Assembly (NCBI GenBank): GCA_023250885.1 | Contig: JAHEZV010000003.1 | Span: forward strand, 1 to 57,842 | Direction of reading: 5' to 3' | Length of the DNA: 57,842 nt | From: Nitrososphaera sp. | GTDB taxonomy: Archaea > Thermoproteota > Nitrososphaeria > Nitrososphaerales > Nitrososphaeraceae | Shown here: positions 27,410 to 37,293 of the stretch, one piece after another | Numbering within the stretch: the stretch's first letter is position 1 | Layout: the number at the start of each line of letters is the position of its first letter | The notes under the pieces: generated by a model | Seen by the model: the letters and a program-made list of their open reading frames with translations, nothing else | What the model was told of the DNA's origin: nothing | Database searches by the model: none | Program-made: the position numbers and the translations under genes

Positions 27410-28366
27410 TCAGAATCTGGCCTTTAACTGCGCGTAGTCTATTGCCTTTGAGCTGTCAGCGGTATGCCATTTTGCCGAGTCGATATGCTCAAGCCTTGAC
27501 GTGTAGTACGGCACCAGGGAGTACCCTATCACGGTTGAGATTGCGCCAAGTGGGTCCCTAGCCGCATTTTTCAGCGCCTGCGCAATCGCCTCATGGGACG
27601 GTACGCCAATACCGAGCGTGGACACACTGTCCTTTATCTGGCTGTGGCCATTGACCGCCCGCACCACCTGCGACGCCAGGTCCTGCATGCTACCCGCGGG
27701 CTTGAAGTAAACCACCGCGTCGTCGTTGTAGGCGACACCAAGTCCCATTTCAAGGATCCTGCACTGCAGATAAAGATCGATTGCGATCGTGTCTGATGGT
27801 ATCTGAATTTTACTGGCGGCTGCCGCGTCGACGGCAAGTGCTCTGCCCATCACGGTGTACTGCGACAGCCCTGACTGCCTGACCGACCTGAGCCAGTTTG
27901 AAATGAACACCGATGCCCTGCCGGCAATGCCGGCGGCCTGGACGGGCCGCGAATTTGACGCGCACAGGGCTGTGTTTTCAAAAATGTTCGACGCAAGCTG
28001 CCATGTGCATGACGGATGTGGTATGGTATCTGCGTCATAAAGCACCACGACATCGCCGGTTGCCTTGTGGAGAATTTCATTCCAAGCCGCGGCTGCGCCC
28101 CTCCTTGTTTCGTGATGGAAAATGGTGATGTCAAGCGACGACCTCCGGGCAAAGTCGCGCACAAGGGCAGAGGTCCTGTCAGAAGAGTCGTCAGAGACAA
28201 TCACTTCAGAGATCAGCGGGCACTGCCCCTCAAGCGACTGCAGGAAGTTGACTATGTTCCGCTCTTCGTTGTAGGCCGGGACGCCGACAGTTACCCTGCG
28301 CATACCAGTTACGGCTTTAGGATATTTTATGAATTTTGTGGTTGATTTTTCGCGCATTGAAAACAT
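27410..28366 (-). CDS. Family 2 glycosyltransferase
   Basis: RVTVGVPAYNEERNIVNFLQSL, EVIVSDDSSDRTSALV, VVVLYDADT; likely starts at internal MRRVTV. Confidence 0.88.
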   Translation of the reverse strand: MFSMREKSTTKFIKYPKAVTGMRRVTVGVPAYNEERNIVNFLQSLEGQCPLISEVIVSDDSSDRTSALVRDFARRSSLDITIFHHETRRGAAAAWNEILHKATGDVVVLYDADTIPHPSCTWQLASNIFENTALCASNSRPVQAAGIAGRASVFISNWLRSVRQSGLSQYTVMGRALAVDAAAASKIQIPSDTIAIDLYLQCRILEMGLGVAYNDDAVVYFKPAGSMQDLASQVVRAVNGHSQIKDSVSTLGIGVPSHEAIAQALKNAARDPLGAISTVIGYSLVPYYTSRLEHIDSAKWHTADSSKAIDYAQLKARF

Positions 28367-28401
28367 ATATTCATATGCTGCTCGCCAAGCAGTAATAGCC
28401 T

Positions 28402-29346
28402 TTGCAGCAGCTTGAGCGTGACGATGAGGAAAGATACAGGGACATATTCGCCGCCGCGGGACTGCGCAAGAGCCACCTCATATTCCCGGTGTTTGTTTCA
28501 GACAAGCCCGGCAAGATAGAGTCGATGCCCGGCATGACCGTGACGCCAGTTGAAAAAATAACTGAACACGTACAGACAATAATTGGCAGCGGCATCCCCT
28601 CTCTCATTGTCTTTGGCATACCAAAAAGCAGGGACCGAAGCGGCTCCTCTGCTTCCAACAGGAAAGGGGTGGTGCAGCGAGCGGTCAGGGCGATAAAATC
28701 TAGCTATGGCAGCTCGGTAAATGTGTTGACGGATGTTTGCGTCTGCCAATACAATCCGTCGGGGCACTGCGGCATCGTCTCCAGCAACAGAGTCGACAAC
28801 GACGCCACGCTGCGCGTGTTGGCAGAGATTGCTGCAAGCCACGCGGAGGCCGGCGCCGACGTAGTCGCGCCGTCGTCGATGATGGACGGGCAGGTTCGCG
28901 CAATCAAGGGCGCGCTAGGCGGATTTACGAAAACAATGATATTTTCCTACTCTGCCAAGCACGCCTCGTCGCTTTACGCCCCTTTTCGTTCAGTGGCATT
29001 TGCAAAAAAGAGATCGCGCTTTGACAAGTCGTCTTACCAGGTGCCGTACGCAAACCCCCGGCAGGTGCTGTTGGAAATAGAGACTGACATCAACGAGGGC
29101 GCCGACATGGTAATGATAAAGCCTGCACTTGCATACCTAGACCTTGTCAGGATGGTAAAGGACAAGTTCAGCTACCCGGTCGCAGTCCAAAACGTCAGCG
29201 GCGAGTACGCCATGATAAAGGCGGCAGCGATGCGCGGGCTGGTTGACGAAGAGGAATGGAAGGTCTGCTCCATCGCATCGATAAAAAGGGCCGGCGCCGA
29301 CAGGATCATCTCGTACTTTGCGCTTGATGTCTCAAAATACCTCTGA
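28402..29346 (+). CDS. hemB: Delta-aminolevulinic acid dehydratase (porphobilinogen synthase)
   Basis: LTDVCVCQYNPSGHCGIV, APSSMMDGQVRAIK, MIKPALAYLDLV, VSGEYAMIKAAA. Confidence 0.96.
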   Translation: MQQLERDDEERYRDIFAAAGLRKSHLIFPVFVSDKPGKIESMPGMTVTPVEKITEHVQTIIGSGIPSLIVFGIPKSRDRSGSSASNRKGVVQRAVRAIKSSYGSSVNVLTDVCVCQYNPSGHCGIVSSNRVDNDATLRVLAEIAASHAEAGADVVAPSSMMDGQVRAIKGALGGFTKTMIFSYSAKHASSLYAPFRSVAFAKKRSRFDKSSYQVPYANPRQVLLEIETDINEGADMVMIKPALAYLDLVRMVKDKFSYPVAVQNVSGEYAMIKAAAMRGLVDEEEWKVCSIASIKRAGADRIISYFALDVSKYL

Positions 29347-29386
29347 CGCCACAATTATATAGCATTCCAGCAACAAACGGCAATGT

Positions 29387-29548
29387 CCCGCGGTAGCTCA
29401 GCCTGGTAGAGCTTTCGGCTGTAGATGTCGGCTTCTCAGTAGCTGACCGCGTGAAGCAGCCTATCGGGCGCACAATGCAGTGACCGAAGAGTCGCAGGCT
29501 CAAACAAAATGGCCGCAAGCCGTTTTGGGGCAAATCCTGCCCGCGGGA
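29387..29548 (+). tRNA. tRNA-Tyr (GTA) with two introns: 29425-29482 (58 nt, position 37/38) and 29504-29533 (30 nt, T-loop position 58/59)
   Basis: Acceptor CCCGCGG/CCGCGGG, D-arm GCTC/GAGC, anticodon stem TTCGG/CCGAA, T-stem GCAGG/CCTGC; removing both introns gives a 74-nt cloverleaf with loops CTGTAGA and CTCAAAT; no encoded CCA. Confidence 0.9.
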
Positions 29549-29571
29549 CTTTTCTGATTTTGCTTATTAAT

Positions 29572-30984
29572 ATGGAAGTGCGTAATTCTCCCATGCCCAA
29601 GATCGAAACAATCAACCCTTCAACCGGGAAGGTCATTGCGGCCTACGATAATGAAAGCCCTGAACAGGTCAGTAGGAAGGTAAAGGCCGCAAGGGAGGCG
29701 TTTCCGAAATGGAAAAAACTGGATGTGGCTGAGCGAGCCGAATACATGCGCAGGCTTGGCCGCGTGATGAGGAAAAACCGGGAAGATTATGCAAGGCTGG
29801 TTACCGAGGAGATGGGCAAGCCCGTCAGGCAGTCCCTCGCCGAGGTCGAAAAATCCGCGTGGGTTTGCGACTATTACGCAGAGCGCGCAGAAGTGTTTTT
29901 GCGCGACGAAATAATCCCGACTGAATTTCGCAAGAGCTTTGTGTCTTTTGAGCCGCTTGGAGTGGTGGCGTCCATAATGCCGTGGAACTTTCCGTTCTGG
30001 CAGGTCATGAGGTTCGCAGTTCCGGCGCTGACAGCCGGCAACGTGGGCGTGCTAAAGCATTCCAGCGTCTGCCTTGGAAGCGCGCTGACACTCGAGCAGG
30101 CGTTCAGGGACGCCGGGTTTCCAGAAAATGTGTTCCAGTCAGTCATCGGCGACTACCGGGCCGGCGAAGCCCTCGTGCAGGCAAGCATCGACGCCGTATC
30201 GGTGACCGGGAGCGTCAACACCGGCAAGCGCGTCGCCGAGCTCGCTTCGCAAGGTCTCAAAAAGTTCGTGCTCGAGCTTGGCGGGAGTGACCCGTTCGTC
30301 GTGCTCGAAGACGCGGACCTTAACCAGACCGCATACATGGCCACGCAGTCGAGGCTCCTGAACACGGGCCAGAGCTGCATAGCGGCAAAGCGCTTTATCG
30401 TCGTAAAGGAAGTTGCGGAGAATTTCACGAAATTGTTTGTTGAAAACACGCGGGCTGAGGTTGTGGGGGACCCGCTTGACTCAAAGACTACGGTGGGGCC
30501 GCTTGTCAGGGACAGCCAGAGGGAGGCGCTTGCAAAGCAGGTTCAGGACGCAAGGGACAAGGGCGGCAGAATACTTACAGGCGGCCAGCCCATCAGGCGC
30601 GAGGGGTTCTTTTACGAGCCCACGATAATTTCAAACGTGAACCACGAAATGGAGGTGGTTAGGGAAGAGGTTTTTGGGCCGGCAGCCCCGGTAATTGTGG
30701 TGGACAACGAAGAGGAGGCGATAATGGAAGCCAACAACTCGGAGTTTGGCCTTGGCGCAAGCATATGGACGAACGACATCGAGCGTGGCATGAAATTGGC
30801 GCGCCAGATCGAAAGCGGCATAGTGTTTGTCAATGAAATGGTTAAGTCTGATCCAAGGCTCCCGTTTGGCGGCATCAAGAAATCCGGCATCGGCAGGGAA
30901 TTATCGGAATTCGGCATAAGAGAATTCGTAAACATCAAGTCTGTGGTAGTGAAGGACATCACCACCAAATTGCTGGTCGAATAA
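29572..30984 (+). CDS. NAD(P)-dependent aldehyde dehydrogenase, succinate-semialdehyde dehydrogenase-like
   Basis: MPWNFPFWQVMRFAVPAL, ELGGSDPFVVLEDADL, NTGQSCIAAKRFIV; track start at 29509 lies in the tRNA. Confidence 0.9.
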   Translation: MEVRNSPMPKIETINPSTGKVIAAYDNESPEQVSRKVKAAREAFPKWKKLDVAERAEYMRRLGRVMRKNREDYARLVTEEMGKPVRQSLAEVEKSAWVCDYYAERAEVFLRDEIIPTEFRKSFVSFEPLGVVASIMPWNFPFWQVMRFAVPALTAGNVGVLKHSSVCLGSALTLEQAFRDAGFPENVFQSVIGDYRAGEALVQASIDAVSVTGSVNTGKRVAELASQGLKKFVLELGGSDPFVVLEDADLNQTAYMATQSRLLNTGQSCIAAKRFIVVKEVAENFTKLFVENTRAEVVGDPLDSKTTVGPLVRDSQREALAKQVQDARDKGGRILTGGQPIRREGFFYEPTIISNVNHEMEVVREEVFGPAAPVIVVDNEEEAIMEANNSEFGLGASIWTNDIERGMKLARQIESGIVFVNEMVKSDPRLPFGGIKKSGIGRELSEFGIREFVNIKSVVVKDITTKLLVE

Positions 30985-31099
30985 ATAATGGGCTCTGGCC
31001 CTCTCAACCTTATAAGAAGTTGGGGCGCGTTCGTGCTAGAAGTATGTAGAATAAAAAACATAGGAGCATGTTAATAATAAAGCTGCATCAGTTGCCGGC

Positions 31100-31447
31100 A
31101 TGGACGCAGGGAGCGTCGAAGTCACCCTTGACACTTACAAGGCGACAAGGAGAAAGTTCATCGAGGCAGGGGATGCTGTGTTTGGCCCAGGCTTTCTTAG
31201 CATGGCCGAGTACTACTTCGTTAAAAAGAAGGGCCACAACCCGTTTGCGATGCTCTTCTCCGAGCCTCGGACAGTCTACGACGAATGGGTGTGGATGTTC
31301 AAGGGGGAAGAGCCGGTCAGGAAGCTCTTGGAAAAGACGGTCGGCCCCGGATACATTCCGCTCCTCGAATACATCAAGAGAAACGACGGCGTGAGGGTGT
31401 GGAACGCATTCTACAACATGACTGGCAGTACAGCGGTAGCCCTCTAG
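31100..31447 (+). CDS. Conserved hypothetical protein
   Basis: 115-aa ORF; convergent CTAG stop overlap with next gene. Confidence 0.6.
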   Translation: MDAGSVEVTLDTYKATRRKFIEAGDAVFGPGFLSMAEYYFVKKKGHNPFAMLFSEPRTVYDEWVWMFKGEEPVRKLLEKTVGPGYIPLLEYIKRNDGVRVWNAFYNMTGSTAVAL

Positions 31448-32514
31448 GGATTGATTACTGCCCTTCCAATTATCTTGCCTGACTTTAGTTCTTCAAGCGC
31501 GCCGTTTGCCTCATCCAGAGTGAACTTTCTCGACACCACCGACTGGATCTTGTTCATTCTTGCAAGGGCCACCAGCTCTACCAGGTCAGCGAACTTGCCG
31601 GTGTAGGCGCCTGTCAGTGTGAAAGCGCGAAGCGGCACAAGCGGGAGGTTAAGCTCGAGCGACCCGCCGAACAGCCCGACCATGACCAGCCTGCCCCTCT
31701 TCCTCAGCATGTTTATAGAATTTGGCGCGGTCTTGGCGTTGTTAACAAAGTCAATGACTGCCTCTGCTCCGAGGTTGCTCGTGATATCCTTGACCCCCTC
31801 GACGGAGTCGCCGGCTCCTGAGTTGATTGTCTCGTGGGCGCCAAGCCGCTTTGCCTCTACTAGCTTTTTGTCGTCTATGTCGACAATCGCGATCCTTGCG
31901 TTCGTGATCGCCTTGGCGATCTGCACCGCCATGAGCCCGAGGCCGCCGGCCCCGACAATGACAAGCGTGTCGCCTGCCTGAGCGCTCGCCTTCTTTACCG
32001 CCGTGTATGCTGTCAGGCCAGAGCACGCAAGCGACGCGGCAGAATTGGGGTCGAGCCCCTGCAGCTTTACAAGGTACTTGTGGCTTGGGACAAGGACCAT
32101 CTCTGAGTAGCCGCCGTCCTGGTACACGCCGAGGCTGCGCGGGGCGTCACAGATGTTCTCTTCGCCGACCCGGCAGGCAGGACACGTGCCCTCGCCAATC
32201 CACGGGTAGGCCAGAACCTTGTCGCCCTTGGAAAAGCCGGTGACCGACTCGCCCGCCTCTTCAATGATGCCGGCAATTTCGTGGCCTGGGGTGAGCGGGA
32301 ACTTTACTCCTCGATCCTCAACCTTCATAAACACGCCCTGCGGGCCGGCGTAACCGCCTTCCCACAGGTGCAGATCACTGTGACATACGCCTGCACTTTC
32401 AACCCTTACAAGGACCTGATCGTTCTTTGGCTTCGGAACGCCAACGTCCTTGATTTCAAGCGGCTCCCTTGTCTTTATTATCCGTGCAGCCTTCATACCG
32501 TGAGAGTATCTCAC
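31444..32514 (-). CDS. Zinc-dependent alcohol dehydrogenase (MDR family)
   Basis: AGVCHSDLHLWEG, GHEIAGIIEEAGE, VIVGAGGLGLMAVQIAK. Confidence 0.95.
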   Translation of the reverse strand: MRYSHGMKAARIIKTREPLEIKDVGVPKPKNDQVLVRVESAGVCHSDLHLWEGGYAGPQGVFMKVEDRGVKFPLTPGHEIAGIIEEAGESVTGFSKGDKVLAYPWIGEGTCPACRVGEENICDAPRSLGVYQDGGYSEMVLVPSHKYLVKLQGLDPNSAASLACSGLTAYTAVKKASAQAGDTLVIVGAGGLGLMAVQIAKAITNARIAIVDIDDKKLVEAKRLGAHETINSGAGDSVEGVKDITSNLGAEAVIDFVNNAKTAPNSINMLRKRGRLVMVGLFGGSLELNLPLVPLRAFTLTGAYTGKFADLVELVALARMNKIQSVVSRKFTLDEANGALEELKSGKIIGRAVINP

Positions 32515-32586
32515 GCTCGTTATTAATAGTTAGCAATGTTTAATTGAAATTGCGACAAAGAAAATGCCATGCTGTAGAGCCCAGTC

Positions 32587-32928
32587 GTGGCGGTGCTTGC
32601 AGCAATCAGCGTGGTAGGCGCGATCGCGATTTCATTTGGCGATCCGCAGTTCATTGACAGGGCGATAGCGCTCGAGCTGACGTTTATTGCGCTAACTGTT
32701 CTTATCTACAAGGGATTTCGGAAGGCGCTCTACGCCTGCATTCCGCCGGCCATCTTCGTGATGGTCGGAAATTCGCTTGCGCCGTCCCACGTCGAGATAA
32801 TGACCACCTTCTCAAAGCCGCTCAACGCGGTGGTGCTGATAATCGGCGGCTACGTCCTGCAGGCGGCGCTTATCTGGACAGCAATCAAGGAGGTACGGGC
32901 TCGTAGGATTGTGCAAAAGGCTAGCTAG
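32587..32928 (+). CDS. Small membrane protein
   Basis: 113 aa with several hydrophobic segments. Confidence 0.5.
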   Translation: MAVLAAISVVGAIAISFGDPQFIDRAIALELTFIALTVLIYKGFRKALYACIPPAIFVMVGNSLAPSHVEIMTTFSKPLNAVVLIIGGYVLQAALIWTAIKEVRARRIVQKAS

Positions 32929-34307
32929 CTGCCAAGGAGGTTCTTCTTTGAAAGCACCCTGTAGAGCTGCTCCTTTGTCATCAGCTTTTTGCTCAGCACC
33001 AGCTCGCGTATGCTCTTGTTCGTCTTGAGCGACTCTTTGTAAATTTCCGCCGCCTTCAGGTAGCCGATGTAGGGATTCAAGAGCGTGACCAGCGCCGGGC
33101 TTTTTTCAATGTACGACTCCAGCCTGTCCCTGTTTGCTTCAATCCCGTCCACCATGTTGGCTGCAAATATCGGCAGAAAATTCTTTAGCATGTCAGTCGA
33201 GTCGAGCATGCATTTCAGCATGCCCGGCAGCATCACATTCAGCTCGAACTGGCCTGCCTGCGCGGCCATCGCAACTGATACGTCGTTGCCGATGACGTTG
33301 AAACACACCATATTCAGGCACTCTGCAAGCGACGGGTTGACCTTGCCCGGCATTATCGATGAGCCGGCGTGGACGGCCGGTATCAGGATTTCTGCAAGGC
33401 CGGCGGTCGGGCCCGAAGCCATGAGACGGATGTCGTTTGCCATCTTGTTGAGTTCTACCGCAAGGTTGCGCAGCGCCGACGAGCAGCTGGCGATATCAAA
33501 CTTGCTCTGGAGCGAGTAAAACATGTTGTCAGACGGCTTCAGGCTCAGCCCGGAAACCTTGGACAAATTCTTTATTGCAAGCTGCCTGTAGCCTTTCAGG
33601 GCGTTGGCGCCAGTGCCAACAGCTGTGCCTCCAAGGCCGACGTATGCAAGTCCGTTCATTGACCGCACGAGCGTCGCCCTCGCCTGCTTTAGCGAATAGG
33701 CGTATTCCTCAAACTCTGCGCCAAGCGTGACAGGGATTGCGTCCATCAAGTGCGTCCGGCCAATCTTGACGATGCCGGAGAACTTTTTCGCTTTCTTTTG
33801 CAAGGACGCTATCAGCCTGTCAAGCGAGGCGACAGTCTCTTCCATGTTGAGCAGGATCGCGACGTGCATAGCAGTGGGGAAAGTGTCGTTGCTTGACTGC
33901 GACATGTTGACGTGGTCGTTAGGGCTGATTGTTTCATAGCTGCCTTTTTTCTTGCCAAGGTTCTCAAGCGCCCTGTTTGCCACGACTTCATTTGTGTTCA
34001 TGTTGAACGCGGTCCCAGCGCCGGAATTGATGGCTTCGACGACGAAATGGTCGAGTAGCTTGCCTGACAAAATTTCGTCGCACGCCCTCACTATCGCCCT
34101 GGTTTTCTTGGCATCAAGCGCCTTGAGCTCCCTGTTTGCCAGTGCTGCAGATCGCTTGATCATGATATATGCCATGACTAGATTGACGTGAGCCTTCTGA
34201 CCAGTCACCTTGTATTGGTTGATTGCGCGGGCAGTAAACGGGCCGTAATAAGCAGCGGATGGGACCTTGACCTTGCCAAGGGAATCCTTGTCAATTCTGA
34301 ACGACAT
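32925..34307 (-). CDS. fumC: Class II fumarate hydratase
   Basis: INSGAGTAFNMNTNEVVANRA, GRTHLMDAIPVTLG, GSSIMPGKVNPSLAE. Confidence 0.95.
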   Translation of the reverse strand: MSFRIDKDSLGKVKVPSAAYYGPFTARAINQYKVTGQKAHVNLVMAYIMIKRSAALANRELKALDAKKTRAIVRACDEILSGKLLDHFVVEAINSGAGTAFNMNTNEVVANRALENLGKKKGSYETISPNDHVNMSQSSNDTFPTAMHVAILLNMEETVASLDRLIASLQKKAKKFSGIVKIGRTHLMDAIPVTLGAEFEEYAYSLKQARATLVRSMNGLAYVGLGGTAVGTGANALKGYRQLAIKNLSKVSGLSLKPSDNMFYSLQSKFDIASCSSALRNLAVELNKMANDIRLMASGPTAGLAEILIPAVHAGSSIMPGKVNPSLAECLNMVCFNVIGNDVSVAMAAQAGQFELNVMLPGMLKCMLDSTDMLKNFLPIFAANMVDGIEANRDRLESYIEKSPALVTLLNPYIGYLKAAEIYKESLKTNKSIRELVLSKKLMTKEQLYRVLSKKNLLGS

Positions 34308-34355
34308 CGCCGGATGCCACTACTGTGGGGGCCGTAATAAATTAATCGACTACTC

Positions 34356-34784
34356 TCACGATATTATTCTGGCGGAGGCGAGCCCTTCTATCCGCAGCGC
34401 TTCAGAGCTGGATATGATTGCGCCATGGAGCATCAGCGGGTTCTGCCCTGCGGTGGGAGTGTCCTGCACGGGCACGGCATAAAGGAAGCGCGCCAGCTTT
34501 GCAAAGATGATCTTGCCGTACCAGTTGTTTTCAAGGCAGAGCCTCCTCTCCCGCTCTTCGAGATCGTCCAGCGCAACGACCCTGTCGATTGTGCCAGAGC
34601 CGGTGAACGCGTCCCTTCTGACAAAGAGCACCCGAGTCCCGCGCGACCAGTCGCGCCTTATGCCGACGTAGAATGTGTGCAGGCTGAACAGCTGCCTTTC
34701 AAGGTCGTCCTTCTGTATCCTCAGGATATAGCTTGGAGGCTCGTCTGACACCAAGGCTTCTGCTTTGAGGCATTTATAAAACAT
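34356..34784 (-). CDS. Conserved hypothetical protein (PUA/ASCH/EVE-like candidate)
   Basis: Start at internal MFYKCLKAEALV; YVGIRRDWSRGTRVLFVRRDAFTGSGTIDRVVAL. Confidence 0.5.
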   Translation of the reverse strand: MFYKCLKAEALVSDEPPSYILRIQKDDLERQLFSLHTFYVGIRRDWSRGTRVLFVRRDAFTGSGTIDRVVALDDLEERERRLCLENNWYGKIIFAKLARFLYAVPVQDTPTAGQNPLMLHGAIISSSEALRIEGLASARIIS

Positions 34785-34812
34785 TATATTACTACTGGAT
34801 TTTTCAAGCCCT

Positions 34813-35745
34813 ATGCAAGTCAGCGGCAAGGTGCTCGTCTGCGACTCAATCAACCAGGCAGGCATCGACAGCATGAAGCGCGCCGGGCTCGCTGTCGACT
34901 ACAAGCCGGAGATAAAGCCGGCCGAGCTCGCGTCATCTGTCAGGGATTACGACGTCATCATTGTTCGGAGCAGGACCAAGGTCACAAAGGAAGTCGTCGA
35001 CGCGGCCGCAAACGCCAAGATAATCGCCCGCGTTGGAGTGGGGCTTGAAAACGTCGACGTCAAGGCCGCGGAGGCGAAAAATATCATGGTGATCAACGCG
35101 CCCGAAGCAGCTTCCATCGCGGTGGCAGAGCTTGCAATCGGGCTGATGATATCGCTTGCAAGGAGCATACCAAGGGCAGACTCTGAGATCAAGCGCGGCA
35201 ACTGGATCAAGAAGGAGCTGATGGGAATGCAATTGTCCGGCAAGTACCTAGGAATTGTTGGCGTGGGCAGCATCGGGCGCAACATCGGCAGGATGGCAAA
35301 GGCGCTCCGCATGAGCCTAATAGGCTATGACCCGTACCCGATAAACCCAGAGTTCATCAAAGAGACCGGCATGATAATAACAGATCTCAACACGCTCCTT
35401 GAAAGCGCCGACTTTGTCACGTGCCACGTGCCGTCGATTCCGGAGACAAAACACATGTTCAACGCCGAGCGCCTTGCAAAAATGAAGCCGACCGCATACC
35501 TCGTCAACACGTCAAGGGGCGAGATAATAGACGAGAACGCACTGTATGAAGCATTGAAGAACGGCAAGATAGCCGGCGCAGCGCTTGACGTCTTTGAAGT
35601 CGAGCCGCCGACAAACAAGCAGCTGCTCGGGCTGCCAAACCTTGTGTGCACGCCTCACATTGGCGCGCAGACAAAGGAGGCGCAGGAACTGGCTTCGGTC
35701 GTAATTGCAGAAAAGGTAATCCAGATCCTGCGTGGCGTAATATAG
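34813..35745 (+). CDS. serA: D-3-phosphoglycerate dehydrogenase-like D-2-hydroxyacid dehydrogenase
   Basis: LGIVGVGSIGRNIGRMAKAL; NTSRGEIIDENALYEALK; lacks the C-terminal ACT domain. Confidence 0.92.
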   Translation: MQVSGKVLVCDSINQAGIDSMKRAGLAVDYKPEIKPAELASSVRDYDVIIVRSRTKVTKEVVDAAANAKIIARVGVGLENVDVKAAEAKNIMVINAPEAASIAVAELAIGLMISLARSIPRADSEIKRGNWIKKELMGMQLSGKYLGIVGVGSIGRNIGRMAKALRMSLIGYDPYPINPEFIKETGMIITDLNTLLESADFVTCHVPSIPETKHMFNAERLAKMKPTAYLVNTSRGEIIDENALYEALKNGKIAGAALDVFEVEPPTNKQLLGLPNLVCTPHIGAQTKEAQELASVVIAEKVIQILRGVI

Positions 35746-35779
35746 ATTATAAAAGGGTGCCAGACAGGAGAGTGGTATA

Positions 35780-36238
35780 ATGCGCAGGTACATGACCCAG
35801 ACCTGGCTTCGGATGTGGAAGGAAAATTCAGACGAGCTCAAGTCAAAGGCAATAGCCTGGAGGACAGAGCCGACCATCCACAGGATAGAGAGGCCAAGCA
35901 GGCTTGACAGGGCCCACAGGCTGGGCTACAAGGCAAAGCAGGGCATCGTGGTTGTCCGAGCGCGAGTGGGCAGGGGCGGCATGAGGAAGCAGCGCCCGGT
36001 ATCAGGCAGGAGGCCGAAACACCTCGGCGTGGTCCACATCAAGCAGGGCATCAACATGCGCAAGGTCGCAGAGCGAAGGGTGAACGAGAAATTCCCCAAC
36101 CTTGAAGTGCTCGGTTCTTACTACCTGCACAAGGACGGGATGAATATCTGGTACGAAGTCATACTTGCAGACCCTGGGCACCCCGCAATCTCGAAGGACA
36201 GGGAAATGCGCGGCAAGCTGAAGGCGTTTGCAAAATAA
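35780..36238 (+). CDS. rpl15e: 50S ribosomal protein L15e
   Basis: TWLRMWKENSDELKSKAIAWRTEPTIHRIERPSRLDRAHRLGYKAKQGIVVVRARVGRGGMRKQRP. Confidence 0.97.
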   Translation: MRRYMTQTWLRMWKENSDELKSKAIAWRTEPTIHRIERPSRLDRAHRLGYKAKQGIVVVRARVGRGGMRKQRPVSGRRPKHLGVVHIKQGINMRKVAERRVNEKFPNLEVLGSYYLHKDGMNIWYEVILADPGHPAISKDREMRGKLKAFAK

Positions 36239-36245
36239 TTTTCAG

Positions 36246-36728
36246 CTAGCTAGCGCAAGCATATGCTTGTTCCATCTCGTCAACAACGTAGTCTAGACCT
36301 TCAGGTGCCGTGGCAGATGTGGCAAAGTCATCAACCCACGACACACAATGGGTCATGCCGTTCATCGTGACAGTCAGCGAGTACGAGAAGTAGTCGGTCG
36401 GGCCAGTTTTCGCCTGGATGCTCTCCATCGCAAAAAACCCGCTGCCGGCTATCGCCTCCCTGATCTCTTGCACCTTTGCGCCGGACAGCTGCCGCTCTGT
36501 TGTGTTCGACGTGCCCAGATAGAACGTAATCACGTTAGTTTTGGAATCAAACGACGCCTTGGAGTCAAACGCGAGCTTCTCGTTGATGCCTGCTATGCCG
36601 CCTGACTTGACATACTCAAACTTCATGTCATGCGACCCTTGCAGGGCGAGTATCGCCATCGGCATAGCTTCTGCAATTGCTACGGCTACGGCAGCCAGAC
36701 CGGCGAGCATCAACGTCTTTTGGGGCAT
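36246..36728 (-). CDS. Secreted or membrane-anchored hypothetical protein
   Basis: N-terminal hydrophobic segment; 160 aa. Confidence 0.5.
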   Translation of the reverse strand: MPQKTLMLAGLAAVAVAIAEAMPMAILALQGSHDMKFEYVKSGGIAGINEKLAFDSKASFDSKTNVITFYLGTSNTTERQLSGAKVQEIREAIAGSGFFAMESIQAKTGPTDYFSYSLTVTMNGMTHCVSWVDDFATSATAPEGLDYVVDEMEQAYACAS

Positions 36729-36823
36729 GACGTGGACGGCAGGAAACTCCTAATAAATAGATAGTTGACAAATGGGTCATTTTTATCATGATGGCGCACT
36801 AGTGCATCCCAATAATATGCTTC

Positions 36824-36845
36824 CAACAAAACTAACGTTTTGTTG
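36824..36845. terminator. Perfect 9-bp hairpin CAACAAAAC-TAAC-GTTTTGTTG
   Basis: Inverted repeat in intergenic DNA; function unknown. Confidence 0.35.
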
Positions 36846-36926
36846 CCTTCCTATTCTCCTAGACGCAGCGCAAATCCGAGCCTGTAGCACGCAAGCATAT
36901 TAAGTCGAAAATCCTTTTCATTTGCA

Positions 36927-37283
36927 ATGCTTCTTCTATCAATAATAGTTCAAGCAATTGGGGGATGTATACCAGAGCTTGGGAATGGCTGCCAAGACAT
37001 GACTAATTCTTCAAGCACATACCTCAGCATACTGATAGGGGCGATTATCGGCGCTTTAGTCAGCTGGTGGATATACAATAGGCAGAAAAAGACATCAAAG
37101 TTGCAGGACGCGACGCTTGAAAGGATAAGGGAGTTGAATGAGCGACACGATGACATGCTGAAGAGGATTCAGCGGATCGAGCAACACAATCAAGCGACGC
37201 TGGACGCTATCTTTAAAGTGGAGAAAGGGATTGAGGACATAATCAAGAAAGACCAGGCAAATCAAAATCATGATTATACTTGA
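36927..37283 (+). CDS. Hypothetical protein with one TM and coiled coil
   Basis: TM YLSILIGAIIGALVSWWIY then charged helical region. Confidence 0.5.
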   Translation: MLLLSIIVQAIGGCIPELGNGCQDMTNSSSTYLSILIGAIIGALVSWWIYNRQKKTSKLQDATLERIRELNERHDDMLKRIQRIEQHNQATLDAIFKVEKGIEDIIKKDQANQNHDYT

Positions 37284-37293
37284 TTGGGTAATA

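Noticed and set aside
29509-29571. ALDH ORF N-terminal extension in the track
   Set aside because: Lies inside the tRNA-Tyr gene; true start most likely 29572 or 29593.
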